From contig NZ_LMDM01000045.1 in the NCBI RefSeq assembly GCF_001425825.1, positions 1 through 64,000 on the forward strand: a DNA stretch of 64,000 bases, written 5' to 3'. Below are positions 1-10,991 of this stretch, one piece after another. This DNA is from Rhizobacter sp. Root1238. GTDB lineage: Bacteria > Pseudomonadota > Gammaproteobacteria > Burkholderiales > Burkholderiaceae_C. Position numbers and translations under genes: made by a program. Position 1 is the stretch's first letter. Each line of letters opens with the position of its first letter. Under the pieces are notes generated by a model. That model had not been told where the DNA came from and ran no database searches. It saw nothing but the letters and a program-made list of their open reading frames with translations.

Positions 1-67
1 AAAGCCGATCTTCGCAGTGGAGTCGACGGGCCCCCAGGGGGCCCGTCGACCGCCCCAGCATGAGCCC
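1..67 (-). repeat. Structured hairpin repeat, copy 1 (truncated by window edge)
   Basis: The first 67 bases, read on the minus strand, match the left half of the repeat at 56.1 kb. Both have a run containing GGGGCTCATGC, then GGGGCGGTCGAC, then a C-rich/G-rich hairpin, then a GATCGGCTT arm. Here the hairpin is perfect: 14-base arms at 22-35 and 37-50, with one base between them. The rest of the element lies outside the window. It sits directly downstream of the minus-strand regulator gene that ends at 101. What is seen is the sequence match and the hairpin; membership of one repeat family is inferred from comparison with the copies at 15.3 and 56.1 kb. Confidence 0.75.
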
Positions 68-100
68 CCAGCCCATCCCCTCACCCACCGCGACGCGCCC

Positions 101-2719
101 CTAGACCAAGCGCAAAGCCCGCGCCCGAACCAGCGCTCCGACCCGCGTCCCCACTCCCAGCTTCGCGAAGATGTTCTTCACGTGCCACTTCACGGTGGTC
201 ATCGAGATCTGCGCCCGCGCGCTGATCTGCTGGTTGCTCAGCCCCTGGGCCAGCAGCGCCAGCACCTCCAGCTCGCGCGCGGTCAGCGCATCCACCGCAT
301 GCGCAGGCCGCGCCTCGCTGCGCCCGAGCGCGGCGCCGAACACGCGCAGCACGTGCTCGGGCATCAGCCTGCGCATCGTCGGCACCTGCAACGCAGCCAC
401 CAGCACCTCGTGGAAACGCGGGTTGTCGTCGAACCAGCTGCGCGACGGCGCGTGGCCGCGGGCGCGCAGCAGCGACTGGTGCAGGCATTGCAACGCCTCG
501 TCGCGCGAGCCGGTCTCCCACAGGTTGCTGGCCAGCGCCGCCTCGATGGCATGCAGGCGCAGCACATGGCCGGCCGCTTCGGCGCTGCCGCGCAGCACCT
601 GCAGCACCGCCCGGGCATCGTCGTGCCGCTGCGCATGCGACAGCAGTGCGGCATGGGCCATGCCGCGCCGCTCCCAGGCTTCGTCGTAGGGCCGCGCATC
701 GCGCCACTCGCTGCCGTCGACGATGCCGAACTCCGCCGCGCAATCGCGCGCCCGCACCGGCTCGCCCTGCGCCAGCCACAGCCGCACCTTGTCGAAGCCC
801 ACCTGCGCCGCGAAGCGCCGCTCGTGGCTGCCGCCGAGCACGCCGTGCAGGTAGTCGAGCAGGCGCATCGCGGCCTCGGGCTCGCGCTCGGCGGCGTGCA
901 CGCGGGCCAGCGTGCGCGTGGCGGCCACCAGCGTCTCGTAGGTGCCGCCGGCCTCGACGCGCGGCAGCAGTTCCTCGCACAACGCGCGCGCCTCGGGCAG
1001 CCGGTTGGTCTCGTAGCGCAGCACCGCGAGCGCCGTCGCCGCGTTGGCCCAGGCCGCGTTGCGCGGGCCGTTGCGCGCGCCGGCCCACAACGCCTCCACG
1101 CGGCGCGCGGCCGAACCGAAATCGCCCTTCGCCCGCTCGATCAGCGCCAGCAGGCTGCTGGCATAGCCTTCGCCGTACGGGCTGATCGGCTGCAGGATCT
1201 CGCGCGCGCGCATCGCGAGCCGCCACGCTGCATCGAAGCGGTGGGCGCAGAACAGCGCATAGGCCCGGTTGACGAGTTGCAGCCCGCGCAGCTGCGCATC
1301 GCCATCGCTCTCGTCGGCCGCCGGCGTCTCGTCGACCAGCGCCGCCGGCTCGCCGAGCAGCGCCTGCAGGATCTGCTGCAGCGTGCGCAGGTGGTAGCTG
1401 AACGGCGCGCCGGCACGCGTGGCCGGGTTGCCGGCCAGTTGGCGCAGCATCGCGCGTGCCTCGTCGAAGCGCCGGCACAGCACCAGGCAGGTCGTGAAGG
1501 TCACGCCGAGCGCGGGACGTGCCTGCAGTTGCGGCGGCGGCAACCGCTCGCACCACTGCACGACCTCGGCGATGTCGCCCGATTGCAGCCAGCGCGCGGC
1601 GGCCCGCTCCACCAGCTCCGCACACCACGTCGGTTCGCCGGACCGGAATGCATGTGCCAACGCCTCGGCAAAGCGCAACTGCGCCGCGAACCAGTGGCTG
1701 GCTCGGGCCTGCAACGCGCGCTGGCGCGCCGGGTCGGCCGCCAGCCGGCTGCGCAGGAAGCCGAGGAACAACGGGTGGTAACGGAAGGCCAGCCCGTGGC
1801 TGTCCTGCGCGGTGACGAACAGCTGGTGGCGCTCCAGCTTCTCCAGCACCGCCTGCGAGCCGTCGCGGCCGAGCAGCGCATCGCACAGCTCGCCGGTCAT
1901 CGCATCCACGACGCTGGTCGAGACCAGGAACTCCTGCAGCGGCGCGTCCTGCTCGCTCAGCACCTCGCGCTGCAGGTAGGCGGCCAGGTCGACATGGCCG
2001 CCGTCGAAATCGGCCAGCGCGGCATCGAGCCCGCCCGCCTCGTTCGAGCGCGCGGCCAGCGCCAGCAGGCCGAGCTTGACGCCGGCCGTCCAACCCTGCG
2101 TGGTCGCCAGCAGGCGCTCGGCCTGCGCCCGGCTCGGTGGCTCGGCCATCAGCTTGCGGCCCAGCTGCACGATCTGTGCGGCGTCGAACGCGAGGTCGCC
2201 GCCGTCGAGCACTTCCAGCTGGTCGCGCAACCGCCAGGCCGGCAGGTTCAGCGCCGGCACGCAGCGGCCCGACAGCACCCAGTGCACGCCGGGCGCGCAG
2301 GCCGCCAGCAGCGTGTCGATCAAGCCGAGGCAGGCGGCATCCTGCGCGTGGTGCACGTCGTCGATGACGATCACCAGGTCGCCGCTGCGTTGCGCGAGCA
2401 GGGCTTGCAGGGTCGGCACGGCGCCATCGGCAGAAAGCGGCGTGCCGGGCTGCACGCCGGCCGCCGCCAGGCTGGACAGCAGCCGCGTGGCCAACGCCTG
2501 TGCACCGGGGAGCGGCCCGTCCAACGTCAGCCACGCTGCTGTCCGCCGCTGCCGGCGCTGGCGGAACCACTGGGTCAGCAGGCTCGTCTTGCCGGAGCCG
2601 GCCGGCGCGGCCACCAGCACGAGGCGCAGTTTGGACGCGGCATCGAGCCGCGCCATCAGGGCAGGGCGCGAGACGCTGGAAGGCGCCAGCAGCGGGGGCT
2701 CGATCGTCGTTTCTGACAT
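101..2719 (-). CDS. LuxR-family ATP-dependent transcriptional regulator (MalT-like)
   Basis: An 872-residue regulator of the MalT/LAL type. A P-loop (AAPAGSGKTS, residues 37-46) and an acidic Walker B stretch (VIVIDD) start the NTPase module. A long alpha-helical, TPR-like middle follows, and the last ~65 residues are a LuxR helix-turn-helix (LTARELEVLALLAQG, then VKWHVKNIFAKL). The family is known to bind ATP and an inducer and then activate transcription. The start at MSETTIEPP is chosen because the P-loop follows at the usual distance; the reading frame stays open for 278 more codons upstream, but over the divergent cytochrome gene. It is divergent from the beta-propeller/cytochrome gene at 2877, so that gene is its most likely target. 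The inducer is unknown. Confidence 0.9.
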   Translation of the reverse strand: MSETTIEPPLLAPSSVSRPALMARLDAASKLRLVLVAAPAGSGKTSLLTQWFRQRRQRRTAAWLTLDGPLPGAQALATRLLSSLAAAGVQPGTPLSADGAVPTLQALLAQRSGDLVIVIDDVHHAQDAACLGLIDTLLAACAPGVHWVLSGRCVPALNLPAWRLRDQLEVLDGGDLAFDAAQIVQLGRKLMAEPPSRAQAERLLATTQGWTAGVKLGLLALAARSNEAGGLDAALADFDGGHVDLAAYLQREVLSEQDAPLQEFLVSTSVVDAMTGELCDALLGRDGSQAVLEKLERHQLFVTAQDSHGLAFRYHPLFLGFLRSRLAADPARQRALQARASHWFAAQLRFAEALAHAFRSGEPTWCAELVERAAARWLQSGDIAEVVQWCERLPPPQLQARPALGVTFTTCLVLCRRFDEARAMLRQLAGNPATRAGAPFSYHLRTLQQILQALLGEPAALVDETPAADESDGDAQLRGLQLVNRAYALFCAHRFDAAWRLAMRAREILQPISPYGEGYASSLLALIERAKGDFGSAARRVEALWAGARNGPRNAAWANAATALAVLRYETNRLPEARALCEELLPRVEAGGTYETLVAATRTLARVHAAEREPEAAMRLLDYLHGVLGGSHERRFAAQVGFDKVRLWLAQGEPVRARDCAAEFGIVDGSEWRDARPYDEAWERRGMAHAALLSHAQRHDDARAVLQVLRGSAEAAGHVLRLHAIEAALASNLWETGSRDEALQCLHQSLLRARGHAPSRSWFDDNPRFHEVLVAALQVPTMRRLMPEHVLRVFGAALGRSEARPAHAVDALTARELEVLALLAQGLSNQQISARAQISMTTVKWHVKNIFAKLGVGTRVGALVRARALRLV

Positions 2720-2876
2720 CGCGGACGGCCGGGGAGGGTGAACCCTGGCAGGGGCGCGGGAGTGTAGCGCGCCCCCTCCCGGCGGAGGGGGCGCGGCGGG
2801 CAGGCGCTGCCTACGATCCATCCGCGAGCCACCGTCGAGGCAGGCCGCATCCAACAAAGAAACAAGGAGACACCAC

Positions 2877-5744
<2,868 letters not shown>

Positions 5745-5753
5745 CGACGAAGG

Positions 5754-6302
5754 TCAGGCTGCGGTGCGGCGCAGCTTGACGGCCGGGAAATCGACCGGCA
5801 CCGCGAGGGCCACGTTGACGTAGTTGGTGAACAGGTTCAGCGCGACGTGGGCGACGATCTCGACGACCTGTTCGTCGTCGAAGCCCGCGCCGCGCAGCGC
5901 CTGCACATCGGCGTCGCCGACCTGCCCGCGCTCGTTGACCAGCTTCAGCACGAAGCGTAGCGCGACGGCCGTCTTCGGATCGGCCGATTCGCCGTGCTGC
6001 GCGGCCGTCATTTCTTCGCTGGTGGCGCCGGCCTTGCGACCGAGGGCGGTGTGGGCGGCCAGGCAGTACTCGCAGGCATTGCGGTCGGCCACCGCGACGG
6101 CGATCTGCTCGCCGAGCTTCACCGGGATCGCGCCGCCGCCCAGCGCGCCGAAGCTGCCCCACAGGCTCTTCAGCGCGGCAGGGGAGTTGGCGACGGCGCG
6201 GAACATCGCCGGCGTGGTGCCGAAGGCGCCGTGGATCTGGTCGAGCACGTGCTTGCGCTCGCCGTCAGTGGTCGAGGGATCGATCAGTTGGACGCGGGAC
6301 AT
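5754..6302 (-). CDS. Carboxymuconolactone decarboxylase / AhpD-like family protein
   Basis: A 182-residue protein of the AhpD/CMD fold. The redox motif CEYCLAAH has cysteines 77 and 80 and histidine 84 in the usual positions, so an alkylhydroperoxidase or disulfide-reductase type activity is likely; the substrate is not evident. The start at MSRVQLIDP is chosen over longer in-frame starts, which would enter the divergent promoter region and lack the domain pattern. It is convergent with the cytochrome gene (9-base gap) and divergent from the AraC regulator at 6442. That arrangement often means the regulator controls it. Confidence 0.87.
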   Translation of the reverse strand: MSRVQLIDPSTTDGERKHVLDQIHGAFGTTPAMFRAVANSPAALKSLWGSFGALGGGAIPVKLGEQIAVAVADRNACEYCLAAHTALGRKAGATSEEMTAAQHGESADPKTAVALRFVLKLVNERGQVGDADVQALRGAGFDDEQVVEIVAHVALNLFTNYVNVALAVPVDFPAVKLRRTAA

Positions 6303-6441
6303 GGCGGATTTCCTTTGAGAGGTGGAGAGGTCGGGAGGGTGTTCGGCAGCTGCTGGTCGCCAGTGTGCGTCGCCAGGCTGTACCATTGGGCACTTATCGT
6401 CCTGATGACATGCCTGATCGTCCAGGTCGCGCATCCGCCGC

Positions 6442-7314
6442 ATGAACCACCCCGACCCGGCCCCGATCGATCGCCTCTCCGGCTTGCTGGAGCGATTCAA
6501 GGTGCGCGCGCGGCTGTTCCACCACGGCCCGCTGTGCGGCACCACGCACTTCCCGGCCGAGCCCGGCCGCGGCTTCCTGCACGTGATGCGGCGCGGCGAG
6601 ATGGAGCTGCGCCACGGCGCGAAGACGCAATTGCCGCGGCGCATCGTCGTCGCCGAGCCGACGCTGTTGTTCTACCCGCGGCCGCTGTCGCATGCGTTCC
6701 GCAATCCGCCGGTGGACGGCTCGGACTTCGTCTGCGCCGAGCTGGAGTTCGATGGCGGCGACCGCAACCCGCTGGTGCGCGCGCTGCCGCCGTTGATCGT
6801 GCTGCCGCTGTCGCGCGTCGACGGGCTGGAGCCGGCGCTTGCGCTGCTGTTCGGCGAGGCCGAGCGGCTGCGCTGCGGCCAGCGCCTGCTGGCCGATCGC
6901 CTGTTCGAGGTGGTGCTGATCCAGCTGCTGCGCTGGCTGATCGACCACCCGGCCGAGGCCGGCATGCCGCAGGGGCTGCTGACGGGGCTGTCCGATCCGC
7001 GGCTGGCGCGTGCGCTGGTGGCGCTGCACAACGCGCCCGGCGCGCCGTGGAGCCTGGCGGCGATGGCGGCCGTGGCCGGCATGTCGCGCAGCGCGTTCGC
7101 CGTCGCATTCAAGGCCGTGGTCGGCCAGCCGCCGGCCGGGTACCTCGCCGACTGGCGGCTCAGCCTGACGCAGTCGCAGCTGCGCCAGGGCCGCCAGGTC
7201 AAGGCCATCGCCGACGAACTGGGCTACGCCAACGCTTCGGCGTTGTCGCGCCTGTTCAGCCAGCGGGTGGGCCACTCACCACGTCAATGGCTGGAGCAGA
7301 ACCAGGATGGCTGA
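6442..7314 (+). CDS. AraC-family transcriptional regulator with cupin N-terminus
   Basis: A 290-residue regulator. The N-terminal ~180 residues look like the cupin-type sensor of AraC regulators (FHHGPLCGTTHF, LLFYPRPLSHAF). The last ~100 residues are the double helix-turn-helix (LAAMAAVAGMSRSAFAVAFK, then IADELGYANASALSRLFSQ, then GHSPRQW). Transcription is divergent from the AhpD-like gene with 139 bases between, and such pairs commonly use the regulator as activator of its neighbour. The start ATG follows CATCCGCCGC without a strong ribosome site. Confidence 0.9.
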   Translation: MNHPDPAPIDRLSGLLERFKVRARLFHHGPLCGTTHFPAEPGRGFLHVMRRGEMELRHGAKTQLPRRIVVAEPTLLFYPRPLSHAFRNPPVDGSDFVCAELEFDGGDRNPLVRALPPLIVLPLSRVDGLEPALALLFGEAERLRCGQRLLADRLFEVVLIQLLRWLIDHPAEAGMPQGLLTGLSDPRLARALVALHNAPGAPWSLAAMAAVAGMSRSAFAVAFKAVVGQPPAGYLADWRLSLTQSQLRQGRQVKAIADELGYANASALSRLFSQRVGHSPRQWLEQNQDG

Positions 7315-7518
7315 ACGAAGCATTCTTTCGGTGTGCGCGCTGGTGGCGATGGCGGGGCTCGCGTGCTGCGGCCTCGGCGTGCCGACGGCATCGCGGACGG
7401 CAGCCGCCTGTCGACCCGCCACCCGGAGGGCTACCTGCAGATGATGGTTGACTACGCGTTCGGGCCAGTGCTGAAGCCGGTGTATGGCACGGCGGTGCTG
7501 GCGCAGTCGCATCGGTAG
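7307..7518 (+). pseudogene. Possible remnant of a small exported protein, frame-disrupted
   Basis: An ATG at 7307 overlaps the stop of the AraC gene and opens a 45-codon frame with a lipoprotein-like start (ILSVCALVAMAGLACCG), which stops at 7442-7444. A second frame, shifted, runs to 7518 and contains a protein-like stretch ([19 protein letters not shown]). Joining them would need a frame change near 7400. I recognise no family, and the call rests on two weak fragments lying end to end. The 215 bases from 7315 to the macro-domain gene otherwise show nothing. Confidence 0.22.
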
Positions 7519-7529
7519 ACTGCACGCCC

Positions 7530-8048
7530 ATGCCTGCAACGCTCCGTGCCCTTCGCGCCGACATCACCACCCTCGCCGTCGACGTGATCGTCAACGCCGC
7601 GAACTCGTCGCTGCTGGGCGGAGGGGGCGTGGATGGCGCGATCCACCGCGCGGCCGGCCCGGAACTCATTCATGAGTGCCGACTGCTCGGCGGCTGCAAG
7701 ACGGGCGATGCGAAGCTGACGAAAGGCTACCGGCTCCAGGCGAAGTACATCGTCCACACCGTCGGCCCGGTCTGGCGGGGTGGCGAGCACGGTGAGGCGG
7801 ACCTGCTGGCGTCCTGCTACCGGAGGTCGCTCGAAGTCGCTGCTTCGAAAGACGCCAGGTCGCTGGCGTTTCCGAGCATCAGCACCGGCATCTACGGCTA
7901 TCCGGTCGAACTCGCGGCGCAGGTGGCGGTCCGCACCGTGCGAGGCCATCTGACGCAGTGTCCCGCGTTGACGGAGGTGGTGTTCTGCTGCTTCTCGCCG
8001 GGCGACCTGGCGGTGTATGAACGGGCCATCGGCCAACAGGCGAGCTGA
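7530..8048 (+). CDS. Macro-domain protein, O-acetyl-ADP-ribose deacetylase-like
   Basis: A 172-residue single macro domain. The ADP-ribose-binding signatures are plain: [19 protein letters not shown] (about 21-39) and the later [10 protein letters not shown] loop. This matches the YmdB/MacroD type, which removes acetyl from O-acetyl-ADP-ribose or ADP-ribose from acidic residues. The key Asn and the glycine run are intact, so activity is likely. No ribosome site stands out before the ATG. It stands alone, ~100 bases before a DUF899 gene. About 3 kb further on lies a protein with weak ADP-ribosyltransferase-like features, but no link between the two can be shown. Confidence 0.92.
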   Translation: MPATLRALRADITTLAVDVIVNAANSSLLGGGGVDGAIHRAAGPELIHECRLLGGCKTGDAKLTKGYRLQAKYIVHTVGPVWRGGEHGEADLLASCYRRSLEVAASKDARSLAFPSISTGIYGYPVELAAQVAVRTVRGHLTQCPALTEVVFCCFSPGDLAVYERAIGQQAS

Positions 8049-8151
8049 CTTTCGGCAAGACGCGCAGGCGCGGTCGAAAAAAGTCGCTCGCGCGGTCGAT
8101 TCCGGCCCGCGCCGATCGTCGTCTTCATGTCACCTCACCCTGGAGATGCCC

Positions 8152-8865
8152 ATGACCGCCCAGCCCACCCTCCGCCCCGCCAAGGACCTGGCCCAGTCGA
8201 AGCGCCGCTTCCCCGGCGAAACCCCCGAATACCGCGCCGCGCGCAATGCCCTGCTCGAGCAGGAGATCGAGCTGCGCCGCCTGAACGAGCGCGTCGCCGC
8301 GCAGCGCCGAGCGCTGCCGCCGGGCGGCGTCGTGCCGCACGACTACCGCTTCGACGGCGAGCAGGGCCCGGTCACGCTGTCGCAGATGTTCGGCGAGCAC
8401 GACACGCTGGTCACCTACAACTTCATGTACGGACCACAGCGCAAGCGGCCGTGCCCGATGTGCACCTCGATGCTCGGCGCGTTCGACGGCGAGATGCCCG
8501 ACATGCTGCAGCGCGTGTCGTTCGCGGTGATCGCGCGCTCACCGATCGCGCGCATCACCGCTTTCAAGAACGAGCGCGGCTGGCGCCACCTGCGCCTGTA
8601 CTCGTCGGGCGGCAACGACTTCAACCGCGACTACGCCAACGAAGACCCGGCCAGCGCGTCCGACAACGCCGGCTTCAACGTCTTCACGCGCCGCGACGGC
8701 GTCATCCGGCACACCTGGGGCGACGAGATGGGACCCGAAAGCGCGGACCCCGGCCAGGACCCGCGCGGGGCGCCCGAGGTGATGCCGATCTGGATCGTGC
8801 TCGACATGACGCCCGAGGGCCGCGGCGTCGACTGGTACCCGGAGCTCGAGTACCCGCAGCGCTGA
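8152..8865 (+). CDS. DUF899 family thioredoxin-like protein
   Basis: A 237-residue protein of the DUF899 family, which has a thioredoxin-like fold. Features seen are the CPMC motif (cysteines 101 and 104), the YNFMYGP stretch before it, and the C-terminal DWYPELEYPQR. The ATG at 8152 is preferred over the one at 8146 because GGAG at 8142-8145 then lies 6 bases upstream. Family members are little characterised and often annotated as dithiol-disulfide isomerases; the function here is unknown. No operon partner is evident. Confidence 0.88.
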   Translation: MTAQPTLRPAKDLAQSKRRFPGETPEYRAARNALLEQEIELRRLNERVAAQRRALPPGGVVPHDYRFDGEQGPVTLSQMFGEHDTLVTYNFMYGPQRKRPCPMCTSMLGAFDGEMPDMLQRVSFAVIARSPIARITAFKNERGWRHLRLYSSGGNDFNRDYANEDPASASDNAGFNVFTRRDGVIRHTWGDEMGPESADPGQDPRGAPEVMPIWIVLDMTPEGRGVDWYPELEYPQR

Positions 8866-8894
8866 GGCGCGCGGCCCGCCCTCTTTCAGGCCGC

Positions 8895-9914
8895 TCAGGC
8901 CTCGCCGATGTCGATCGCGACCTTGCCGCGGGCGTGGCCACCGGCCATGCGCGCGTGGGCCGCGTCCACATCGGCCAGCGTGAATCGCTGCGCGTCCAGC
9001 ATCGGCCGCAGCTTCCCTTCGGCGGCCAGCCGCGCGGCGTGGCCAAGGATCTCGCCATGGTGGTCGAGCCCTTCGCCGGTCAGCAGCGGCAGCAGCGTGA
9101 ACACGCCGGAGTAGGTCGCGCCGCGGAACGACAGCGGCGCCAGCGCATGCGTGCCCCAGCCGAGGCTGCTGACGACATGACCGGTGTAGCGGCGCGCCGC
9201 GAGGAACGACGCGTCGAGCACCGCGCCGCCGACGGTGTCGAACACCACGTCGAAGCCGGCGCCGGCGGTGGCCTCGGCCACATAGCGCTCCGGCGGCGTC
9301 GCGGCATGGTCGATCGGCGTCGCGCCAAGCCGGTGGATGGCATCGAGCTGCGCCGCGCTGCCGGTCGCCCACACCTCGGCGCCGTGCGCGCGCGCCAGCT
9401 GCACCGCGATGTGCCCGACGCCGCCGGCGCCGCCATGCACCAGCACCCGGTGGCCGGGCTGCACGCGGGCGCGGTCGACCAGCCCTTCCCATGCGGTGAT
9501 GGTGACCAGCGGCAGCACCGCGGCCTCGCGTGCCGACAAGGCTGTCGGCCGCAGCGCCAGCAGGCGCGCGTCGACCGCAATGAAGCCGGCGAGCGTGCCG
9601 GCATGCCCGCCGACGCCGCCGACCATGCCGAACACCTCGTCGCCCGGCTGCAGGTGCGACACCCCGGTGCCGACCGCGCGCACGGTGCCGGCCATGTCGA
9701 TGCCCAGCACCGCCGGCAGCGGCTGCCGCGCATGGGCGGCCTGGCCGGCGCGGATCTTCGCGTCGAGCGGGTTCAGGCCGCTGGCGCGCACTTGCACCAG
9801 GACCTGGCCGGCAGCCACCGACGGCATCGGCTGTTCCCGCACGACGAAGGGCGCGCCGGCCGCATCGACGACGGCGGCGGTGGTGATCGATGGAAGGGTG
9901 AATGACGACGACAT
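8895..9914 (-). CDS. Medium-chain dehydrogenase/reductase, NADPH:quinone reductase-like
   Basis: A 339-residue zinc-independent MDR enzyme. The N-terminal GroES-like part contains VRASGLNPLDAKIR. The NADPH-binding motif is VLVHGGAGGVGHIAVQLA, and the C-terminus carries HARGKVAIDI. This pattern is that of quinone oxidoreductases/enoyl reductases that reduce electrophilic carbonyls with NADPH. The ATG at 9914 (MSSSFTLPS) is chosen because a GGAG lies 6 bases upstream; an ATG 14 codons further up has no such site. It is divergent from the LysR regulator at 10015, which probably controls it. Confidence 0.88.
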   Translation of the reverse strand: MSSSFTLPSITTAAVVDAAGAPFVVREQPMPSVAAGQVLVQVRASGLNPLDAKIRAGQAAHARQPLPAVLGIDMAGTVRAVGTGVSHLQPGDEVFGMVGGVGGHAGTLAGFIAVDARLLALRPTALSAREAAVLPLVTITAWEGLVDRARVQPGHRVLVHGGAGGVGHIAVQLARAHGAEVWATGSAAQLDAIHRLGATPIDHAATPPERYVAEATAGAGFDVVFDTVGGAVLDASFLAARRYTGHVVSSLGWGTHALAPLSFRGATYSGVFTLLPLLTGEGLDHHGEILGHAARLAAEGKLRPMLDAQRFTLADVDAAHARMAGGHARGKVAIDIGEA

Positions 9915-9946
9915 GGTGTTCTCCAGGAGTTGATGCGACCAGTGTT

Positions 9947-9993
9947 GTTCATTCACAAACGTTCATCAATCGACAAGAATGCACGCTGTTCAT
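9947..9993. promoter_or_regulatory. Three GTTCAT hexamers in a divergent LysR/target intergenic region
   Basis: GTTCAT occurs at 9947-9952, 9961-9966 and 9988-9993, in the ~100 bases between the divergent oxidoreductase and LysR genes. LysR regulators usually bind such shared regions. The repeats are direct and unevenly spaced (14 and 27 bases), so this is only a candidate site. Confidence 0.3.
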
Positions 9994-10014
9994 ACGAAAA
10001 CGCATGAGGGCGAG

Positions 10015-10878
10015 ATGGAGTGGAGCGACGTGAAGGTGTTCCTCGCGGTGGCGCGCGAGGGGTCGCTCGGCGGTGCCGCGCGGCAGGTCGGGCAGACGCA
10101 GCCGACGATGGGCCGGCGCCTGCGCGCGCTCGAGGCCGCGCTCGGCCAGAAGCTGTTCCAGCGCGGCAGCGCCGGCTTCGTGCTGACCGAGGAAGGGCAG
10201 TCGGTGCTGCAGCATGCGCAGCGCATCGAAGAAGAGGCGCTGGCGATCGAGCGCCGGCTGGCCGGCGGGCAGGTCGCGCTGAGCGGCCTGCTGCGGATCT
10301 CGTCGTCCGACTGGTTCGGCGTGCACGTGCTCGCGCCGTGGTGCGCCGAGTTCATGGCGCGGCACCCGGAGGTGTCGATCGAACTGGTCACCGACAGCCG
10401 GCTGTTCAACCTGGCGCGCCGCGAGGCCGACCTGGTGTTCCGCATCGCGCCGTTCAGCGAACCCGAGGTGGTGCAGCGGCGCTTCATGCACCTCGATTAC
10501 GGGCTGTACGCCGCGCGCAGCCGGCCGGGGCCGTTGCCGCGCCGCGGCAAGGGCCTGCGGCTGGTGACGATGGACAGCGCCTTCGACGACATGCCCGACG
10601 TGGCCTGGCTGAAGCGCAGCTTCCCCGAGGCCCGCACGGTGTTCGGCAGCAACAGCCGCGAAGTGCAGGCGCGGCTGTGCGCGGCCGGTGCCGGCGTGGC
10701 GGTGCTGCCCTGCGTGCTGGCCGAACCGATGCCCGGGCTGCGCCGCATCGCGCGGGCCGAGCCGCCGCCCGGCCGCGAGGTCTGGGCCGGCTACCACCAG
10801 GACCTGCGGCAGGCCGGCCGGCTGCGCGCGTTCCTCGAGTTCGCCGTCGCGAAGGCGGAACAGCGCGCCCCGGCCTGA
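10015..10878 (+). CDS. LysR-family transcriptional regulator
   Basis: A 287-residue LysR regulator. The N-terminal helix-turn-helix is WSDVKVFLAVAREGSLGGAA, followed by TQPTMGRRLRALEAALGQKLF. The effector-binding domain starts near residue 90 (LSGLLRISSSDWFG). The start MEWSDVKVF fits the family; an upstream in-frame ATG at 9979 would add 12 residues with no homology-like content. It is divergent from the quinone-reductase-like gene at 8895-9914, so it probably regulates that gene and itself. Confidence 0.9.
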   Translation: MEWSDVKVFLAVAREGSLGGAARQVGQTQPTMGRRLRALEAALGQKLFQRGSAGFVLTEEGQSVLQHAQRIEEEALAIERRLAGGQVALSGLLRISSSDWFGVHVLAPWCAEFMARHPEVSIELVTDSRLFNLARREADLVFRIAPFSEPEVVQRRFMHLDYGLYAARSRPGPLPRRGKGLRLVTMDSAFDDMPDVAWLKRSFPEARTVFGSNSREVQARLCAAGAGVAVLPCVLAEPMPGLRRIARAEPPPGREVWAGYHQDLRQAGRLRAFLEFAVAKAEQRAPA

Positions 10879-10901
10879 CCCCCGGATTCCACGCCGTCGA
10901 A

Positions 10902-10920
10902 TATCAGCGCCAGGCTGATA
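10902..10920. promoter_or_regulatory. 7-bp inverted repeat upstream of the 725-residue gene
   Basis: TATCAGC (10902-10908) and GCTGATA (10914-10920) form an exact inverted repeat with a 5-base spacer. It lies 72 bases before the ATG at 10992 and 24 bases after the LysR stop. No T-run follows, so an operator is more likely than a terminator; the protein that would bind it is unknown. Confidence 0.35.
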
Positions 10921-10991
10921 GGCGGCCGCTGCGCCCACGGGCAGCATTCAGGTCGCATTGACTTGCCCCCGACGGCGAGTGGAAGGAGCGA

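Noticed and set aside
17..2716. Long plus-strand open frame (899 codons) opposite the MalT-like gene
   Set aside because: Arg/Gln/Ala/His-rich translation with no domain pattern. It is the antisense shadow expected in very G+C-rich DNA; the minus-strand frame has a P-loop and LuxR domain.
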